Shown piece by piece: positions 51,901 through 64,000 of a stretch of 64,000 bases of DNA. Each line of letters begins with the position of its first letter. Positions within the stretch are counted from its first letter, which is position 1. The position numbers were made by a program, and so were the translations under genes. Origin of the DNA: Strix aluco (Eukaryota > Chordata > Aves > Strigiformes > Strigidae); assembly GCF_031877795.1 (NCBI RefSeq), contig NC_133932.1:37711180-37775179 (forward strand). The letters run 5' to 3'. The notes under the pieces were generated by a model. It worked only from the letters and a program-made list of their open reading frames with translations. It was not told where the DNA came from and did not search any database.

Positions 51901-54900
51901 GTAACTTGTTCTTCAAAGCTGGATACACAACACAAAATCTCTGACATGGCTTACACAGAGCACTCATTATTTGATGTACACATTTTCCTATCATAAAAAG
52001 TGTCAGTGCTTCTTCTTATCTGCAAGAAGCAACCTTCCCTGCAATTGCTTGTAAAACAAAGCAGATTATGAAAACCACTGGAAAAGAAAAATTTTGAGAA
52101 TGGAAATTTTTCTTCTTTGCTTAAGATTGAAAAGGTCTCACAGGATGAAAAATGTCCCTGATTTATAAGAACTTATGTGTTTCTGACTTAAAACCACAGT
52201 CTTTGAAATATAACCACAGGGGTTCACTTTTGCCATTCCGAAGGTGTTTTTGAGAAGATTAAAAGCCTCATATCTATGGAGTTACTTGGAAAGACTTTGG
52301 TTCTCCTCCTTCTGGACACAACAGTGCAAACATTTTTTTGGTTTCTTGCTATTCAGCTGAATGATGAATTTTTTCAGGCAAAGCACTATGAAGTTTCAGG
52401 GTGGTTCATTGCCTTTGATGCTCTAATTACCTCTTTTCAGCTGCGTGTGCCTTATTAGTAATGAAAGCAAACCTTTCAAGTGCATGAGCACTGCGAATGT
52501 GTATGTTTAATAATTCATGCATTTTGGCTTAATTAGTACAAAAGACATCCTAAAACTATAGTTTTCTGATGCATTTTTTAAAAAGGGAAATGTGCTATAT
52601 TTAGAAACACTGAGTTTGTACACAAATAAACACCCAGTCAAATCTGAATGCGGCAATTCAAACCAGAGCTACCTCAGCCTTTTTTTTCTGAGTGGCTAAC
52701 CCTCTAGTGAATTATTTAGCATAGCATATTTTAGAAAATGTTAGCTTCAATAAATATTTGTAAACAAATGGTAAAAGTCACTTACTATGATATTTATCAT
52801 AAGCAATACATTCTACCAAAAAGGGGGCGTTTTCTGAGTTAATGCAGCACTGGGCAAAAATTATTTACCCTTATTTCAGTACAATTAAGCTGATATAAGA
52901 CATTTTGCAAAAACAGTAAATATTTTTATCCTTCCTCTGGAGGTCAGCTTCAGGTATGGGAAGGGTTGGGATGAATTTGACAGGCTATGTGGATGGAAAA
53001 ATATCACTGCTCTACTTTTCTGGGATTTTATTCAAGATAGCTCTCCTGTTTGCAGAACTAAACCAAGCTGAGATGCACTCTTTTTTCCCCAAAGATTTAC
53101 TTCGTATCTCTTTCAAATGCCAGAAAGCTTGCATGTATTTTTGCTTTCATCTGCTCCAGAAAAATCTAAGTATTTGTGCTATATTCAATACAAAGATCAT
53201 CACAGGCTGAAAAAAATATGCTTTTACTAAGTTGTCACATGATAGCTATATGCATTTTCTCATGAATCATAACTTTCACTGAAGCAAAAGTAATTTGTCT
53301 TCACAACGCTCCAACACAGATACCCTCAGTGATGATGACTGCCTGATGATTTTCAAGTTTTGGTTGCCATGTGAAGGAAATTCCATGCTATTTGAAAGAT
53401 TATTTTAGAAAAGTTTATAAAGTAGGACTGGTGACTATGATGGGATATTTTATTTAACAAAGGTAAGAATAAGACTGGCTGAATAGGGCATTCACACAGC
53501 TTACTTCAAGAGGCGAGTGGGTAAAAAAAGCTCTTAATGATCTCTCTGGCGTGATCTCACAGGATCAGAAATCATGCCAAAATTGAATCCATGCAGCTCT
53601 GTTAGCACGGGTAAGGTGCCTTGCTGACAGTTACATTGATTTGGGACAACTCTTCATGACATTGTGCAGTGCTTGGGGGGTGTACAAGTGCTGGCAAAGG
53701 TGGAGTGCCACTATGTTGGACATCTCTTGGATTGTCCTAAGGGGAAGCACTGATGGGATATTGTGTTTTCCTTTGAAAGCAAGCAAGGGAGACAGAGCTG
53801 CTGCCAGATAGCTTTAAATTCTGGGTTATGTTGACTAAAAAGTATAGTGGCGTTTTCCAGCTCACTAGCACAATGAATAAATTGGTGAAGACTTTGCTGA
53901 TACAGGCTCTTTTCCAGGAAGAAATCAGAAATGAGGAAAGGGTGGAGGGTTTGCAAGGCCAAGGTGAGAGGTTTGATGAAAAAAAGAGCACAAGCGATGT
54001 TCAGAGGTCTTTGTTACTTCAAAAACTGACACTCCGTTAAAACCTAGCAGGCAAAGCTTTCTTAGACAGCAGCAGCTTCACCTGAAGCATGACTGATAGC
54101 AGAAGCAACATTTCTTACAATTGCTGCTGTCAGTGTTTGAAACCTGCTGGTGCTCCTTCACCGTTCATCTTCTGTCCATGTATCCTGCACCGAACCCGCA
54201 GAAGAGTCTGCACTGCGCCGCAATCATTCCCACACCAACAGGCTAAGAGTCAGACCTGCACGGCTCACAGCACACTGCAACGTCAGATATAAACACACTT
54301 AATAAGCAATAAAGCCAACTGTTGGGTTACCTTGATCCTGTGTCCTGCTCAGCCAAGCATGGGGTAAAGAGGATCAGTCCTGCACTTCCTTGCTTGGCTG
54401 ATACAGGTCTCAGCCTGGTGGTGCCTCAGTGAAGAGCCCAGCACCATCTCTGTCCTGCCTTGATAGCCAGGAAAAGTGACTGGCTGCAAAGGGAAGCAAG
54501 GGGATCCTCTCCAGAGGCAGAGTCATTCCTGCCCCGAAGTGGGGAGGTGAGCAGCTGCTCCCAGCACCCAGCTGAGCTTTGTGGTGCCTCCCTTGACTCA
54601 GCACCCCATCAAAGGGTCAGGTGGATCCTTGTTGGAAACTTGGATGATAGTGAAATGAACCAAAGCAGTAGGCAGGCTTTAATTTATGCCTGTGTTTGTT
54701 TTGTTTTTTCCACAGGGTCTGTTCAGTGTGGAACTGCTTTCCCAATGCTCTTTGTTAAATAATTATTATTGTATCATAAATGTTGCAGTAAAATGTCACA
54801 ACCGAACAAGAAAAAATTTCTGAAGGATGCTTTGAATAACAGGGTTCAACTCCTTAGAGCCAGTATTGATCAGTAATGGAGATGGAGGCAAAATTTCCCC

Positions 54901-55784
54901 ATGCAAATTACTGACTGCTTGAATGAATGGGAACCTCAGCTTGCTCCATCAACAGGAGCACAACATTACTGAGTTCAGGAGCTCACAGATTCCTTCTGAG
55001 CCCACTTTTTCAAATCAAAAACTGGATCTAATAATTCTCTGAGGTGATCCAGAATAAAAGACAAAAGGTCCAAGCACTCCCTTAAATTAAAATCTTAGGG
55101 AGCAGCCAAGCAGAAGAAGGGGACAGGAAGGAGGGAGGAGGCAGGGCACAGCTTTCTCGTTAGCGAAGAAGCTGCTGTGAGGGCAGGCACATGCTCTTCC
55201 CATCTTCAGAGTAGCTTCAACCTCTGCTCAGCTGCCCAAGAAAAATGATCGAAGTGCTCAATGTTTGGGGAACACTTTTAAACAGTCTGAATGCTAACGC
55301 TGAACAAGGCCAACAAGGTGTCTGCACGCATTTCAGCTGCTAACCTGCCCTTTGTGGCTTTGTGACTCACACCATTACATCTTTCAGGCTTCTCACAGTG
55401 TTTCAGCAGACGACATAAAATCACATCTTTATGTTGTTCATGTTTGAGATCACATAGATAGGAAACAGCCAAAATACTTTAGAAAAAATATGCCAAGTTT
55501 CCTATTTCTAGACAGAGAAATCAGAATTCCCTATCATCCCTGCAGGGCTGTACTTTATAACTAGCAAGTTTCATTTTTCTTGCTCAATGAAAACAGATAA
55601 TTTGAAGATCTATAACACCTAGTTAAATGTTGCATGTTGCAGTCTGCTAAAATTGGCATTTTCATAAAAGCATTAAAAATACCAGCTATGTTTCACACAA
55701 TAAAATAAAACCAACAGTTGCTGTTGACTACAATCATTGGAGTTATCTCCTAAGAAACACCAGGGTATCAGTAAAAGCTGTAGT

Positions 55785-55880
55785 TCAGGAGCCAAATTTG
55801 CTACTGCTATAAATCAGAGTAGCTCTATTGATTTCAGCATGACTATAAATTGATTTATACTTACTGGAGATTAGGTTTAA
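55785..55880. repeat. Possible ancient amniote repeat relic
   Basis: The words CCAAATTTGCTACTGCTATA, AATCAGAGTAGCTCTATTGA and TTTCAGCATGACTATAAA recall a conserved amniote interspersed repeat that carries a 'TAAATCAGAGTAACTCCATT' core. The resemblance is from memory, and the copy is diverged. Confidence 0.3.
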
Positions 55881-57652
55881 GTGACTGAAAATGAGGATTC
55901 CAACTAACATGGATCCTTTTTTTTAAAGGTGATTAATTTTGTTATTTAGATTTAAGCCTTCTAATTCCGAGAAAAAGTCCTTAATCAATGTGTTTTAAAG
56001 CAAAAGCATGACTGCTATAGTTTAACTGAGATCAACATCTGTATTACATCAACGTAACACACTGTGCATCTGTTTAAGTGCATGCCAGAAGACTTGATTA
56101 TCACATTGTTGCCTACTCCTGAAAGGTCTAACGGAACATGAACTGAACCACATTTTTGGTTTGTAGTTCTCTAAGCAGAACTTTCGTCTTTTATACAGTG
56201 CTGCACTTTTAAAAGACCTGTCAGATGTTCTGTACCTTTCAGAAGTAACTTTAAGGAGAACTGACATATTTTTAAGGGCCTCTCCACCACTAAGCTGGTG
56301 GTGTAAGGAAGGAAAAACTGATTAACTCCAGGGGCCAGATAGATTTAGACACTATGGAGATGCCATGTGGATGTTCAGCCTCACAGGGCCAGTGCATCTG
56401 CAGAACTAAGGCCTTCCTCTTTCGATTTAATGCAACATCTAAGTGAAAAAAACTTGTGAAAGGGACCTCACCATGTAAATCAATATGCACTCCAAAACTA
56501 AAGTCAGAAAAATTGTCAATAAATAATGAAATTGTAATAGAAAATTAAAGTACATGAGCTCTCCCCTTCCATCTTCACCTTGCTACGCAAGCTGCTTCAT
56601 ACATTTTTAAGGATGCTTTGAGACAGTGCTCTCCTGCCCACTGGCTGAGCTAGGAAAGCCATGCTGAAGCCCTCACTCAGGTGCCTCTAGTTAGCAGTGC
56701 TGGAGTCTTAAGACCTGTTTGCGGATCCTGGGTGCAGTGAACAGAAACTGTTCAATTACACATCACTTCATCTGAGGGTTAAATCGATCATGACTCCATG
56801 GAAACTGGCATCCTTCATGGGTTTATTCCTGGGATATCTTGGAAGCTTAGACTCAGCACAGAGGTTGGAGAGGTGAGGAGTTCGAACCGCACTTACAGTT
56901 GAAATCAGCGGGAGCCACTCTGTTGACCTCAACAGGCTCTGCACCAAACCTGACCGTGCCAAGGTGCCAGGTAAGCATAACACTCTACTAATAGGTACAG
57001 GGAAGTCAGGCTACAACAAGAAAACTGGTATCAGTGTTGCCCTGCTGCTCTGCTGAAGATATATTCATGGATGAATTACTGTAACTCGGTCTCTACACGT
57101 CCATCAATTTGAATCACCTGAGTAATGCTGAAGAGGTGCATCACTGCATTTTTGTTAATTAATCCACTGGGACCAGAAGTTCAGGTCTTACATTTAAATT
57201 AAGAATGCTGGCATGAAAAGGTGAACAATATTGAAATAGATCCACATACAGCTCTGCTTTAGAGGCCAGCATATAAAGAAGCTCTTACATGGATGGCAAA
57301 GACTACAGTCAGATTAAGAATGTACTGTTAAAACAAAAGTTTTTTTCTCTAGCGATATCAGCCACACCACACCAAAATCTGGTCCCACTCAGCCAGTGTA
57401 TGTTACCCATTCCACTGACTGCAAGAACTCTGTATCATCCCTCCTGCTTTGAAAGACTGTCATGACAGATGGAACCCAAAGCTATGGACTAAATAAACTC
57501 GATATACATTTTGGAGGCATGGCCCATAAACTAAAGGAATGATATCTCTGTGTGTATATATCAAAAGACAGGAAAAGTGGTGGTGATTAGAACGTACCGG
57601 AAAATGTGGAACCTGAGCATGACGTAAGTGGTATGGAATAAGGGGTGGATAC

Positions 57653-58248
57653 TGTCCTGGTTTTGGCTGGTATAGAGCTAATTTTTCTTCTTAGTAGCTA
57701 GAATAGTGCTGTGTTTTGGATTCAATATGGGATTTGGTATGAGAAGAATGTTGATAATATACTGATGCTTTTAGTTGCCGATAAGAAATCAAGGACTCTT
57801 CAACTTCCCATGTCATGCTAGTGTGCAGGTGCACAAGAAGTTGTTATGAGGTAGAGCCAGAGCAACAGACCCAAGTTGCCCAGTGGAATACTCTATATCA
57901 TGCAACATCATACTCAGTATATAGATGAGGCTTGGCTGGGAAGTTGGGGGCGTCTCTTCTGGGATTGCAGTTTTGGGATCTTCTTTCCTCTGGGATCACT
58001 AGCCAGGAACAGGCTGGGCATCGGTAGGTGGGTGATCAGCAATTGCATTGTGCATTACTCATTTGTATATTCTATTATTACTATTATTATTTTAATTTAA
58101 TTTTATCCCAAGTATTAAATTGTTTTTATCTCAACCTACAGATCTCCTTACCTTTACCCCTCCAATTTTTCCCCCTTCTCCCAGGGCCAGGGAGGGTGAG
58201 TGCATGGCTGTGTGGTTTTTGGCTGCCAGCTGGGTTTAAACCACAACA
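57653..58248 (+). mobile_element. Solo LTR, avian ERVL-like, diverged, in DSCAM intron
   Basis: A 596-bp element that begins TGTCCTGGTTTTGGCTGG and ends GGGTTTAAACCACAACA. It shares with the 25217 and 30879 LTRs the GTGTTTTGGATT, CATCATACTCAGTATATA, TATTAAATTG and TGGCTGTGTGG...GCCAGCTGGG blocks. TATATAGA lies near 57918 and ATTAAA at 58114-58119. It has no adjacent internal sequence. The flanks GATAC (57648-57652) and CTACT (58249-58253) do not match, so no target duplication is evident. It is on the + strand, antisense to DSCAM. Confidence 0.88.
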
Positions 58249-61200
58249 CTACTTTACTTTCAAAAAAGAGCTGAAGCCTGGACTTTCTTGTGGGTAAGAT
58301 TTGGTTTATATTTTCAGAAGCCATAGTCTCTCAGTTCTCCTATCTCAGATTACATTAAGGTCCTCTTGGCACAGAGGGAATTAGCAGAGCCTGCTGTGTG
58401 TGAAGTCAGTTAAAGCCGTTAGCAGCTGTAAATGACCACAAGGACCTTAAAGCAAGGCTAGATCCGTCCTTGTCTGTATGGACACAACTGCTTCTAGTTA
58501 CCTTGAGCTCACTGAAAGCCCGTGCAAAAATCACACACACTGTGTCTCAACATTATCAAGGTTAAATGCTTTGTCATTTTCAAAATTAGAATGGCATGAG
58601 GAGGTGAAATCTAGTTTTTGTTGGAGTGAGGTTTAAGATGGGACTCTTAACAGAACTGCTCTAAAAAACTATTATTTTAACTGAAGTGGACACAGCATCT
58701 TTGGTTTGGAAGATTTGCTGCTCGTTTTAGAAATTTAACATTGAAGTTATGACTGTAAGAACATGAAAGTAGCTGAAAAATTACTGATAAATCTAATCCT
58801 TGCTTTAGGCATAAAACTCCCCACTAACTGCAGTTGAATCCAATGCCTCCAAAGCTACAGAAAACATAGGTAGTCTATTTTAATAGTTGCAGCTTATGAA
58901 AAAAAAGAAAAAGACCATGAAGCAAATAATCTGCTTTAGAAAAAGTAAACTTCAAATTTTAAAAAATCTCACTTTTAATATGAAAGATTTCTTGGTAACA
59001 AAAAGATAGGAAATGGGCATTCTTGAAAGGGGGTTTACCTTAACATGCAACTTCTAGTCTAGAAGAAAGCGAAAACCCAATAGTATTACAAACGAGCACA
59101 GTCTTTTTCCAAAGTCAGTGTTAATTTTCCAATCAAAATAAATAAATTAGATGGCAACAGGAAAAGATAATTGTGTGGCTACACACTCCTGTTAAGAGTC
59201 CTTGAGGAACTGGTACCAGTTGTTTCTCTCCTCTAATAAATAAAAACCAAAATCTTCCTAACACCAGTAACACTGATTCATAGATGTCAGCTGTAAAAAT
59301 ATTTTAAATTACTTTTATCATAAATGACTTGAATTTAGCTTCCAGATGTCTTATACACTACCTCAAATGGAACTTTCACATTACAATTGCACAGAAACTT
59401 TGTATTTCTGTGTATAACCGAACAGCTGCCCTATTTAAACTCATGACTCACCCTGATACAGTTTTCCTTTCTGATCTCACAATATTTTAGCTTCTGATCT
59501 GAACCTGTTTAGGTTCATTTTTATTGTACTGCCAACTTAAAAAACTTGCAGTGTGAACCTTCCTCTCTGTGAATCCACCAGAAGAATAATGCAAGCCAAT
59601 GATTTCAAGTATGTAGTCATGTCAAATTAAATGTGGAATTAAATGGTTTTCATCTCTGCAGAACATACAGCTTTTCATGGCAGAAGGAGAAAAAGCTCCT
59701 GATACTCCACAGAAATAAAACCTGAGACAGGATAAAGGCAATTTACTCCCATCACCGATGTGCCATTTCTATGATAAGAAGCAAATGGCACAGTCTGTCT
59801 CTTTGTGACATGTTACAAGTTTTCCCACAGAGCAATAGAAAATAAAAAGAAGGTGTCCAGGCACAGGAGAATTTAATATGGAAACATTAGAGGTGCTCAT
59901 CTAGGGGAGTAATTTCAGAATATGTCACGTACGTGTAAGCAAGTATATATACAAATAAGTTAACATACATGTTAAGAGTATTTACTACAGTTAAAAACAT
60001 AGGCAAAAAAGTTTTTTCCCCACTTAGAACTGTTCTGCCTGTTTTGCTGTCTTTCCACCTGCTTACTTTTATTTGTCTCCTTATGTAGTTTTATCAAAAC
60101 TGGACCTTGGTCTCCAGTTGTGGAATCAGGATGGTAATTTCTTTGTTCTATATACACACTATATATGGTGTGTGTATACACATTAAATATTTTTGTGTAT
60201 ATATTTTATTGTATTTTAAACCAGACAGTGGAAGTGTAGAACTAAAAAAGAAAACAATCCATATGTTAGCCTTTTTGTACTTTGCTGTGGGATTTCTGAA
60301 CAAAAAAGGTCAAATGTAGATTCCTCCCATATCTTCAAGAAATTAAGTTTTGGATCTGCAAACTGTGGAACTGTACAGTTCTATTTTCAGTCAATGCAGA
60401 ATAATATAATAGGCATGGGAAAAGGAGGTGAATGGTGAGCTGGAAGCCCTAAGTCAAGAGTCCCAGCCATTACTGAATCCCCACTGGCCAAATTTTTATA
60501 GGATTCAGTTACTGCTGCAGCTTGCAGAGCACTGTCAGCAACTTTTCAATAGAAACCAAGTCTCTAAATAGACTCCACCACTATGTCACACTTGCCTGCA
60601 CTGAGTAGAAGAGGGAAATAACTCCTTCACCCTTGAACTCATAGATCAGTGGAAAAGAGTTCACATCTCTCTATCTTGGGTTACAGGGCTGACATTGGAA
60701 ATACACTGTGCTTTCTATTCCTGCGTGGTTCATATTTTTTTTATTGTGCTAAGCAACTTATTTTTAGCTGTAGTGACTGAATACTGGAAAAGAAGATTTG
60801 TTTCTTGACTGCAGGCGATGTCCAGACTGTATTTTAAGGGACCCTTGTAAATAATTATTTAATACAAGTACTTGCCTTCTGTAGCTTAAGGCTTGTCTAC
60901 AAGCTAAGACTTTGCCACTCAAGTTGGTAGGGTTAGTAAAGAGCAGCAAGAAACTTGTAAATTGGGTAAAAAATGCTAATTAAGGCATCTTAAATACTGG
61001 AAGAACTTGATCACTCAGCAAAGCTGGAGAGGTTAGACCAGTATTCTTTTTTTGGTAAATATGAAGTAGGCTTAGGGCTAGACTCAGGCTGCTTGACTTA
61101 GGTGCCCAACTGAAAATCCCAGACCAAAGAAATGTCCATACTTGCTTTCTGAGAGCAGGCCTGTCCTGTCCTCTGGCTGCTGCGAGGAGGTGGTGGCAGC

Positions 61201-62706
61201 TGGCCAAATCTCCTCCTCTGGGATGGAGAGGCTGAGCTAGAGGGCTGGCAGACAAAAGGATGGAGCTCTGCATCAACCAACAGCTCAAGGACAGCAGGAG
61301 GAAAATGATTCCGGTGGAGCAGGAGTTTATCAAACTGGTGTTCCTGCTTTGGGCAGGCACAGGGACCCAGGAGAGCACTCAGGGAAGCACTCAGCTTCCC
61401 TATGAAGGAATGGGGTGTTCTTGCCATGTTTATGGCTGTGAAATCAGTCTCTGGAAAATCTTTTTTTTCGGTCAGCCTGGTTGCAGCTGCCTTTTCTCCC
61501 CACCCACATGCAGGTTTCTTTCCAAACTGGTTCCTTTCATCAGCTGAGTATTTGTAGAGAAGGTTCTGAGATATAAAATCTTGAGATGCTCTAACTGGAT
61601 TTCAAAATCTCCTAGTCTGATATACTTGGAGAATGATATCTCTTCTTTGGAAGTGTATCTGAGATGCTCTTAGTCCTTCAGGGTTTATATATTAATGTTA
61701 TCTCCAAAGAAGCAAGGAAGTCGGATCATCAAAAAGAGCTTGCACTTGTTTTGTGACATCAGGTAGACAAGATTCTGCCTGGTCCAAGTTAAGCTAACCC
61801 TTAAGGATAATGTTATATATTTGAAGAAGTTCTTTGTAGTGCTGATTAGCATCAGAGAAAAATATAATCTGAGGGTCTGAGTTTTGCAGTACCTCTGTGA
61901 AAGGGGGGTTTCTGCAAATAGCAGGAGACTTGATGAAAACTTTCTAGATATTTCCTATTCAAGCACTGGTCGGATATTATTTCTTCCAAGCATGAATTCC
62001 ATTGCCAGAGGATGCAAGTAAGTGGTCTGTCCACAAAAAAGACATAAATAGCACTCGGGAAGCACAAAAATATCAAAATATTTCCCAGTTAATAGCTGTT
62101 CTTTTTTCAAGCACAATAATTTAGGAGTAAGGAGAGGAAAAAACCCAAGAGGCTTCTTGGCTGAGGCTATTACTGAGATTTAAAATTATAATAACGGGAA
62201 TCTATTTTTAATAAACTGCTACTGCAATGTTTATTGCAGTTAAGAATAATTGTTATGATAACTCAATTTGTGGTTAATGTTTTTAAAACAGAAAAGAGAA
62301 ACATTGTTATAAAACTTTCTGAACCTCTAGAATTACTTTCTACTTTTTTACATTAGACTGTTTGATGGCACAGTGGGAGGTAGGAAGAGAGTATATTTCC
62401 TTCCAATTTGTGTCCCACCCAGTTTCTGAATGCAAGATTTCAACGACAGCTTTGAAGGATGAAGAGCTGACTCATTTGTTAACCTCCCAGGTAAACTTCG
62501 GGTAACAACTGTAGAAATTTCTCAATATTAATATGAAAAAAGTGCCTCAGTTTTCATCTGGGAGGACCTGGTATACTGTTGAGATGATTGCCCAGTATGC
62601 CTATTCCTTGAGGACCTGATCTTGCTAACCAAACTTGTGGTCAGTGACAACTGCGGGGAGAACAGTAATCATAATCCCAAACTTCTGGGAGTACTGATGC
62701 TGAAAA

Positions 62707-62711
62707 AGATG
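62707..62711. repeat. Target-site duplication, left copy
   Basis: AGATG directly before the LTR, repeated at 63690-63694 directly after it. Confidence 0.85.
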
Positions 62712-63689
62712 TGTGCTGGCTTTGTGTGGCAGGGGTTTTGGTAGTGGGGGAGGGGGCTACGGTGGTGGCCCTCTGTGAGGAACTTCTCAAAAGCTCTCCC
62801 GGCTCCAATTTGGACCCTCCTTTGCACCAAGGCTGGGCCAATAAGCAACAGTGGCTGCACCTCTGTGATAATGTATTTAAGAAGGGGAACCTGAGAGGGG
62901 GTTCAGGGGACTTGTGAGGAGGAGTTATGAGAAGGATATCTATGTGATCACCGAGGTCAGTGGAAGGAAGAAGGAGGAAGTGGGGAAGGTGCACTGGAGC
63001 AGAGATCCCACCTGTATCCTGTGGTGAGACGTCAGGGCTGCCTCCCTGCCACCCATGGAGGTCACTGGAGGAGCAGAGATTCACCTGTGGCCTGTGGAGG
63101 GCCCCTGGGACTCTGTGGGAAGAAGACCCTGCTGTTGTAGTTCAGCACTGGGAAGGTGGGGGTGATTCACACCAGAGCATCTCCTGAAGAATGCATCCAG
63201 TGAGGAGGACTCACACTGGATAAAGTTTGTGGAGGACTGTTTACCCTGAGAGGAGACCCACATGGAGCAGGGGGAAGAACGCAGAAGAGTGCTTCCCCCC
63301 CTTGCAAGAAGAAGCTGTAAACTGACTACACCCCCCTTCCCCTGCCCCTGCGCTGCTGGGAGAGGAGGTGGAGATATCGGGAACAAAACTGAGCCCGGGA
63401 AGAAGGGAGGGGTGAGGGGAGGTGCTTTTAAGATATGGTAACACTTCTCACAGTCCCCTTCTGTCTGATAAGTGGTGTTGTCATTAGTGTTTTGAATTAA
63501 AGTGATGTCCTTTTTTCCTTCCCCTAATGAGCCTGTCTTTTGCCTGTGAGGTAGTGGGTGAGCCATCCCTCTGTCCTTATCTCTGTTCCTGAGCCTTTTG
63601 GTTCATTTTTCTCCTTCCCAGCGCTGGGCGGAAGGGGTAAGTGAATGGCTCTGTGGTGCTCAGTTGCCATCTGGGCTCAAACCATCACA
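62712..63689 (+). mobile_element. Long solo LTR (978 bp), ERVL-type, with 5-bp TSD, in DSCAM intron
   Basis: Starts TGTGCTGGCTTTGTGTGG and ends GCTCAAACCATCACA (TG...CA), between perfect AGATG duplications at 62707-62711 and 63690-63694. A CCAAT box (62838-62842) lies about 35 bp before a TATTTAA (62874-62880), and ATTAAA is at 63496-63501, giving U3-R-U5 order on the + strand. The last about 60 bp resemble the other LTRs here (GTGAATGGCTCTGTGGTGCT, GTTGCCATCTGGGCTCAAAC), but the remaining body is different and GC-richer, so it is a distinct, longer LTR family. It contains an internal imperfect duplication. Open frames inside (for example 62711-62917 and 62641-63084) are not retroviral genes. 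Confidence 0.88.
62988..63097 (+). repeat. Imperfect tandem duplication inside the 978-bp LTR
   Basis: Two copies of a motif with the core CACTGGAG...AGCAGAGAT..CACCTGT..CCTGTGG, at 62988-63024 and 63060-63097, spaced about 72 bp apart. Such repeats in the U3 of LTRs can be enhancer-like; their role here is not shown. Confidence 0.65.
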
Positions 63690-64000
63690 AGATGCAATGC
63701 TAACAACATATTGACATAATTTTTATACCATGAAGAATATTAACACTGCACAGAGGTTAGGAATTGAAGACCCACTTTTTAAAAGGATGTGATTTATCCC
63801 ACGTGTTTAAAATACTGCTGTGATATCTTTACTGCTCCAATTTTCTCTTTTAATGTGCTTCCTAGGACACATGACTATTCTGATGGCTTACTGAGAAATG
63901 TCACCATCTGCAGTGGGTTGGCTTCAAGGCCTGGGCAGATTAGGTCTGCCAGCTCTATAAAGTCCACAAAAACCCATGTGCAGGTCTGCATTCATCCTTT
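63690..64000. other. DSCAM intron, nothing recognised
   Basis: After the target duplication, AT-rich sequence continues to the window end without a recognisable feature. Confidence 0.6.

Noticed and set aside
62641-63566. Open frames of 147 and 161 codons on the - strand
   Set aside because: They are almost entirely inside the 978-bp LTR, on its antisense strand. Base composition explains them.

Overview
The window looks like a bird nuclear genome. It holds CR1 non-LTR retrotransposons with the avian ATTCTATG-type tail, LTRs of an avian ERVL-like family, and two vertebrate gene ends in a known order. At the left is the terminal coding exon of PCP4 (PEP-19) on the + strand. At 48.5 kb is the terminal coding exon of DSCAM on the - strand. 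The two genes point tail to tail, the same neighbourhood and orientation I recall for human chromosome 21. The species cannot be named from what is visible.

Layout. 1-4405 is the presumed last intron of PCP4. 4406-4533 is its final coding exon, with an IQ motif, followed by a short 3' UTR. About 43 kb of intergenic DNA follows (about 4.76 to 47.85 kb), with no further gene that I can support. It carries two very old CR1 relics (about 8.2-8.7 kb and 11.0-11.5 kb), a C-rich island (about 8.86-9.26 kb), a solo ERVL-type LTR with a perfect 5-bp target duplication (25.2-25.8 kb), a 5'-truncated CR1 (26.3-27.2 kb), a decayed ERVL-like provirus that has kept only its 5' LTR (30.9-about 36.5 kb), a small antisense CR1 tail (36.9-37.1 kb), and a younger 5'-truncated CR1 with an uninterrupted 466-codon reverse-transcriptase reading frame (42.1-43.6 kb). 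The DSCAM 3' UTR and last exon lie at about 47.85-48.80 kb on the - strand. From 48802 to the window end is DSCAM intron, interrupted by two more solo LTRs (57.65-58.25 kb and 62.71-63.69 kb).

Role of the genes. PCP4 is a small calmodulin-binding regulator of neurons. DSCAM is a neuronal immunoglobulin-superfamily adhesion receptor, and the exon here supplies the end of its cytoplasmic tail with a PDZ-binding terminus. They are neighbours, not a functional operon. The rest of the window is ordinary avian intergenic and intronic DNA. I found no undescribed biological system. The most informative observations are the transposon archaeology (exact target-site duplications, one-orientation LTRs, a long intact CR1 frame, an altered retroviral catalytic box) and features of the two gene ends.
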